Source: Acidobacteriaceae bacterium (GTDB lineage Bacteria; Acidobacteriota; Terriglobia; Terriglobales; Acidobacteriaceae). From it: a stretch of 64,000 nt of DNA. Positions within the stretch are counted from its first letter, which is position 1, and each line of letters opens with the position of its first letter. Of this stretch, positions 61,869 to 64,000 are shown one piece after another. Location: the NCBI GenBank assembly GCA_003134815.1, contig PLCO01000011.1:62001-126000 (forward strand), read 5' to 3'. A program made the position numbers and the translations under genes. The notes beneath the pieces are model-generated. The model ran no database searches, was not told the origin of the DNA, and saw only the letters and a list, made by a program, of their open reading frames with translations.

Positions 61869-61887
61869 AGGCGATAGTTTTTCGCCT
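61869..61887. terminator. Small hairpin after the Rap1a-like gene
   Basis: AGGCGA-TAGTTTT-TCGCCT 13 bases after the stop codon, with no T-run behind it; it may be a weak terminator or part of the GH115 leader. Confidence 0.25.
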
Positions 61888-61927
61888 GTAACGCGCGTGG
61901 GCGACAGCTCGCGCCGGGAGTTTGGCA

Positions 61928-64000
61928 ATGTATGGATTGGGGCATTCATTAGGGCATTCATCGGGGCATCGATTGAAGACCGCTGGAAGCGCAATTCTTA
62001 TTTCTTTGGCGATGGTTTCTTTGCCGACCGTGGCCAGGGCTTTGGGAGAACCGAAGTATGTGAGCAATGTTTCTTCGCAAGGAGCCTTTGTGCTGGCGGC
62101 GAATGGACAGACGGCGACGCTGGTGGTGAGCGAGCAGGATTGGCCCGGCGTGGTGAGGGCCGTTGGCGACTTGAGCCTAGACGTGGGGCGGGTGACGGGA
62201 CATGATGCGGCGGTGATCAAGTTTGGGGCTGCGGCCGGGAGTGGGGCAACAGCTAACAAATTTCCGGCCGGAGTTGACGTGGTGATCATCGGGACGATTG
62301 GGCGGAGTCCTCTGATTGATTCGTTGGTGCGGCGGCACAAGCTGGATGTGAGCGGGATCGCGGGCCGGTGGGAATCCGAAGTGACGACGGTGGTGGAGCA
62401 CCCGATGCCGGGGGTGCGGCGGGCACTGGTGATTGCGGGCGCGGACAAGCGCGGGACGATTTACGGGGTTTACGATTTGTCGGAGCAGATTGGAGTTTCA
62501 CCATGGTATTGGTGGGCCGATGTACGCGTGGCGCATGCGGACGGATTGTATGTGCAGCCGGGGCGGTATGTGCAGGCGACACCGGCGGTGAAGTATCGCG
62601 GAATATTTTTCAACGATGAGGCGCCGGCGCTTTCAGGATGGACGAAAGAGAAGTTCGGCGGGATGAATCATGAGTTCTACACAAAGGTTTTCGAGTTGCT
62701 GCTGCGGTTGAAGGCGAATTTTCTTTGGCCGGCGATGTGGAACAACGCGTTTGCGGTGGATGATCCGGAAAACGCCAGGCTGGCCGATGAGTACGGGATT
62801 GTGATGGGGACCTCGCACGAAGAGCCGATGATGCGCGCGGAGAAGGAGTGGACGGCGGGGAAGCACGGGGCGTGGGACTACCTGACGAATCAGAAGGAAA
62901 TAAACGAATTTTGGCGCGCTGGGATGGAGCGGGACACCCATTACGAAGAGGTGGTGACGCTGGGGATGCGCGGCGAGGGCGATACGCCGATGAGTGCCAG
63001 CGCGAATACGGAGCTGCTGGAGCGGATTGTCGCGGACCAGAGAGAGATTTTGAAGCAGACGGTGAATCCGGATTTGGAGAAGGTTCCGCAGGTGTGGGCG
63101 CTTTACAAGGAGGTGCAGGGCTACTACGAAAAAGGCATGCGCGTGCCGGACGATGTGACGCTGCTGTGGAGCGACGACAACTGGGGCGATTTGCGGCGGC
63201 TGCCGACGGCGGATGAACGGAAGCGATCGGGCGGAGCGGGGATCTACTACCACTTCGATTATGTGGGCGGGCCGAGATCGTACAAGTGGCTGAACACGAG
63301 TTATCTCCCGAAGATTCAGGAGCAGATGAACCTGGCGCTGAAGTACGGAGCGGACCGGCTGTGGGTGGTGAATGTGGGCGATGGAAAGCCGATGGAGTTT
63401 CCGATGGAGTTCTTTCTGGATTATGCGCGGACGCCGGAGCGCTGGGACAAGGACCATCTGGACGAGTTTACAAAGCTGTGGGCGACGCGGGATTTCGGGC
63501 CGGAGCATGCGGATGAGATTGCGACGGCGATGGAGGATTACACGCGGTACAACGGACGGCGGAAGCCGGAGTTGATTGATCCTGCGACTTTCAGCTTGGC
63601 GAATTACGGCGAGGCCGATCGAGTGAAGGCGGAGTGGCGCGGGCTGGCCGATCGGGTGGATAAGCTGGCGGGCGAGCTGCCGGAGGATGAGCGGGCGAGC
63701 TACTTTGAGCTGATTCAATATCCGGTGGACGCATGCGCGAATTTGACGGAGATGTATATTACGGCGGGGCGGAATGCGGCGGATGCGAAGTTGGGGAATC
63801 CTAAGGCGAATGCGGAAGCCGACGCGGTGCGGGCGATGTTTGCGTGGGACGCGGAATTGAGCGATGAGTATGACCACAAGCTGCTGGATGGCAAATGGGA
63901 CCACATGATGGATCAGACGCATATCGGGTATACATTCTGGAACGAGCCGAAGGCCAATGCAATGCCCGCAGTGAGCTGGATCCAGGTTCCGGAGGCGGGA
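61928..64000 (+). CDS. GH115 xylan alpha-1,2-glucuronidase, exported, 3' partial
   Basis: Reading frame open from the ATG at 61928 (GGGAG upstream) to the window end: 691 codons, so the C-terminus is missing. A signal peptide follows a His-rich repeat (GHSLGHSSGHR) and ends near TVARA. Characteristic GH115 segments are GIFFNDEAPALSGWTKEKFG, LLLRLKANFLWPAMWNN, GTSHEEPMMRAEKEW, TLGMRGEGDTPMS, VTLLWSDDNWGDLRRLP and IYYHFDYVGGPRSYKW. The enzyme removes (4-O-methyl)glucuronic acid from xylan. Codon use is strongly G-rich on the plus strand here, unlike genes before 58 kb. Confidence 0.9.
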   Translation, partial: MYGLGHSLGHSSGHRLKTAGSAILISLAMVSLPTVARALGEPKYVSNVSSQGAFVLAANGQTATLVVSEQDWPGVVRAVGDLSLDVGRVTGHDAAVIKFGAAAGSGATANKFPAGVDVVIIGTIGRSPLIDSLVRRHKLDVSGIAGRWESEVTTVVEHPMPGVRRALVIAGADKRGTIYGVYDLSEQIGVSPWYWWADVRVAHADGLYVQPGRYVQATPAVKYRGIFFNDEAPALSGWTKEKFGGMNHEFYTKVFELLLRLKANFLWPAMWNNAFAVDDPENARLADEYGIVMGTSHEEPMMRAEKEWTAGKHGAWDYLTNQKEINEFWRAGMERDTHYEEVVTLGMRGEGDTPMSASANTELLERIVADQREILKQTVNPDLEKVPQVWALYKEVQGYYEKGMRVPDDVTLLWSDDNWGDLRRLPTADERKRSGGAGIYYHFDYVGGPRSYKWLNTSYLPKIQEQMNLALKYGADRLWVVNVGDGKPMEFPMEFFLDYARTPERWDKDHLDEFTKLWATRDFGPEHADEIATAMEDYTRYNGRRKPELIDPATFSLANYGEADRVKAEWRGLADRVDKLAGELPEDERASYFELIQYPVDACANLTEMYITAGRNAADAKLGNPKANAEADAVRAMFAWDAELSDEYDHKLLDGKWDHMMDQTHIGYTFWNEPKANAMPAVSWIQVPEAG

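Noticed and set aside
62633..63922. 429-residue open frame on the minus strand opposite the GH115 gene
   Set aside because: It is an antisense shadow of a GC-rich gene: the product is Arg/His/Leu-rich with no domain pattern, while the plus strand codes for clear GH115 motifs.

Overview
The window is a chromosomal segment of a Gram-negative bacterium, most likely an acidobacterium of the Terriglobia type. The taxonomic call is an inference from gene content: two Oar-like TonB-dependent receptors with N-terminal carboxypeptidase-regulatory-like domains, three secreted von Willebrand A proteins of the kind abundant in acidobacteria, a GH115 glucuronidase, three signal peptidase I genes beside rnc, and two genes for outer-membrane or LPS biology (AsmA, KdsC). 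Coding density is high and no rRNA, tRNA, CRISPR array, transposase or phage gene was seen.

Layout. 0-6 kb (minus): PLP-dependent threonine/serine dehydratase, a TonB-dependent receptor whose last codons are frameshifted, and an orphan FtsX/DevC-type permease. 6-9 kb (plus): RodZ-like membrane HTH protein, metK with a strong terminator, and an exported alpha-carbonic-anhydrase-like protein that has lost key active-site residues. 9-19.5 kb (minus): HAD phosphatase, AsmA, three lepB paralogues, rnc, a large secreted TPR-like protein, and an anti-sigma/ECF sigma pair. 19.7-23.5 kb: trmO, a small exported protein, then a minus-strand run kdsC - imm53 - queC - queE (an orphan immunity gene inside a queuosine operon). 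23.5-30.8 kb: receptor plus VWA protein, a divergent XRE regulator, and a rhomboid protease. 31-36.4 kb (plus): purH, a long TPR protein, dgt. 36.5-45.4 kb (minus): vapBC with nested operator palindromes, an Asd-like protein without its catalytic Cys, pssA-psd, a DUF465 protein, rimI, tsaB, cystathionine gamma-synthase, and a VWA-VWA-small protein unit. 45.7-51.7 kb (plus): a tightly packed, partly overlapping envelope operon DUF1015 - amidase - GerMN - GT22 - murI - fabI. 51.7-58.4 kb (minus): malate/lactate-type dehydrogenase, tsaE, nnrDE, an unknown membrane-anchored protein, mntH and mntR.

58.4-64 kb is the accessory-looking part. It holds an 800-base non-coding stretch full of hairpins and short tandem repeats, a MobMystA-like HTH protein whose C-terminus is built from one of those repeats, an AT-hook-like small protein, two exported unknown proteins (one with two Rap1a/Tai-like domains) and the start of a secreted GH115 xylan alpha-glucuronidase that runs off the window end.

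Themes: envelope building and secretion (lepB x3, AsmA, kdsC, pssA/psd, amidase, murI, fabI), tRNA modification (queC/queE, tsaB/tsaE, trmO), metal and polymer uptake (mntH/mntR, receptors, GH115), and short in-frame tandem repeats that recur in unrelated genes. I found no proven new system. The best candidates are the Imm53 gene in the queuosine operon, the degenerate carbonic anhydrase, the receptor-VWA-XRE locus, and the repeat-invaded HTH/AT-hook pair.
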